Shown: piece by piece, positions 62,684 to 64,000 of the stretch
Position numbering within the stretch: position 1 is the stretch's first letter
How the letters are laid out: each line of letters begins with the position of its first letter
DNA from: Lytechinus pictus
Taxonomy: Eukaryota; Echinodermata; Echinoidea; Temnopleuroida; Toxopneustidae
Direction: 5' to 3'
DNA length: 64,000 nucleotides
NCBI RefSeq assembly: GCF_037042905.1
Contig: NW_026974140.1
Location: 19,428,001-19,492,000, forward strand
Position numbers and translations under genes: made by a program
Notes under the pieces: model-generated
What the model was told of the DNA's origin: nothing
What the model saw: the letters and a program-made list of their open reading frames with translations, nothing else
Database searches by the model: none

Positions 62684-64000
62684 CTAGGAAGAGAGAAACA
62701 TAGGTTGAAAAAATGAATTCCACTCTGTAAATATGATTATCATTATCATTAATATACTCTAAAAGGAGTCAAAATAGGTTTCCATGGTAGGTAGTAAGAA
62801 AAACAGGTCATGATTGGTGTAAATCATTAACAACTGACGCAGGCCTAACGAGGCAAAACGTTTGAGACGGCTAAAGATGAGATATTATGCATTAATCTGA
62901 AATAAAAGTGAAACGAACGAGCCAAGAAAATTGTAATTTTCTATCTTTCTGATTTATTTTGTCCTTTTTGGTGAAACGAATCTGGCATGTAAAAATCGAA
63001 TCGGCTAGATAGCAAAGTTTATTCGACGAGTGAAATGATATTGAAAAATACCACGGAATTATTTAACCTAAAACAAATTCAACTTTTGTGAATGGTTTTG
63101 GGACAGCTACCTCAAATCACCACCAGTATACCAGTGCCTTTAAAGATCTGTCATCGAAACGCAACAATGTTCTCGAGTGTGTAGCTTCATGTTTTGAGAA
63201 TATCGTTCTTCCGTACCAGAAATGAGACACTATTATAGTCAGATAATATACAGGAAATACCTTTCAATTCGGAATGGGGTTTAAATCTTAAAAATTAAGC
63301 CAGATATTTTACTAAATAAAATTATTTTCAAATTAGGATCTTAGACTTTGGATGAGACTGCCTGTCATGTGAAACCATGTCGAGTCTAGTTTGAACGTGA
63401 TAGGATGGACATGAAATGGACTAATAAAGAGACTGATGAACAATGGAACATTGACAATAAAACATATTTATACAAGAAAGAATATCAGATAAGGAGGATT
63501 TCGTCTCGAATGATTTCGATGTATTTCACCATAATGTTGCTTGCTTACTTTTCATTGATTCGAAAAATCATGTCGATGCCTCCATTATTCTTTATATCCA
63601 GGGGGGGGGGTGATGGTACATCGTTATCATCGATGGTGAATAATTATTATTTCTTCTGCCAGCTACTCACATTTCAGAAGGAAATAATGTTCACTTTATC
63701 TACCTTTAGCCATACAGTTTCTTGATGTTCTCTTTCCAATATTCTGGGGAACTCTCGTCGTCTAGTCCCCTCTTCTCTTCCCTCCAACGTTATCTCTTAC
63801 GCTTTTTTAAGCATGTTTAAGTGGCCAAAGTATTTTGCTTTTGGAATGTACTTTTTCTCCTTCTCATACAGGCTCCTTAATTTTATAATTCGCTTATGAA
63901 TTATATTTTCCAACATTATCAATTTCTTCGTTGAACATATCATGCTTCAATTTCTTCTTCAGAATGATGATTAATGCCGAGGAAATAAAATGGAGTAAAG
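62684..64000. other. Upstream part of the MS4A-like gene, no exon recognised
   Basis: Should contain or lead to the N-terminal exon of the minus-strand gene, but no convincing exon was found. Poly-G at 63601-63610. The plus-strand frame at 63405-63725 has no recognisable family. Confidence 0.5.

Overview
The window looks like nuclear DNA of a marine deuterostome, most likely an echinoderm such as a sea urchin. The reasons are intron-rich conserved animal genes with short exons, AT-rich introns crowded with palindromic non-autonomous transposons, a tRNA-like SINE head, and very many poly-G/poly-C tracts. The species cannot be fixed from the sequence alone. Most open frames in the window are chance frames in introns or transposons. 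Four genes can be supported exon by exon.

Layout. (1) 80-7456, plus: the 3' six exons of EXOSC9/RRP45, an exosome core subunit. One intron holds an 88-bp tandem array made of copies of the upstream exon end and its splice donor. (2) 13096-19987, minus: a complete two-HMG-box chromatin protein (HMGB type), convergent with EXOSC9, with a probable 5' UTR exon near 24131. Its introns hold a 33-bp minisatellite and a deep nest of transposons. (3) 24311-42460: mostly mobile DNA. It contains a 2.8-kb foldback element studded with 12 palindromic RFX X-box motifs and split by a LINE, a tRNA-SINE, several MITEs, a GC-rich island with a perfect splice donor (31530-31735), and an 8.27-kb element (32140-40406) with long compound inverted repeats and an 8-bp target duplication. 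(4) 42465-46938, plus: SAP30L/SAP30, a Sin3-HDAC corepressor subunit, with piggyBac-type TTAA elements in its last intron. (5) 46939-54884: probable SAP30L 3' UTR and intergenic DNA with MITEs. (6) 54885-62683, minus: six 3' exons of a four-pass membrane protein resembling the MS4A/CD20 family. Its N-terminal exon was not found in the window.

The genes do not form a pathway. EXOSC9 acts in RNA decay, HMGB and SAP30L in chromatin, and the MS4A-like protein in membranes. The most unusual content is in the repeats: an exon-boundary-derived minisatellite, an X-box foldback element, and a large long-TIR element lying between a possible remote promoter and the SAP30L coding exons. All repeat classifications come from reading termini and flanks by eye.
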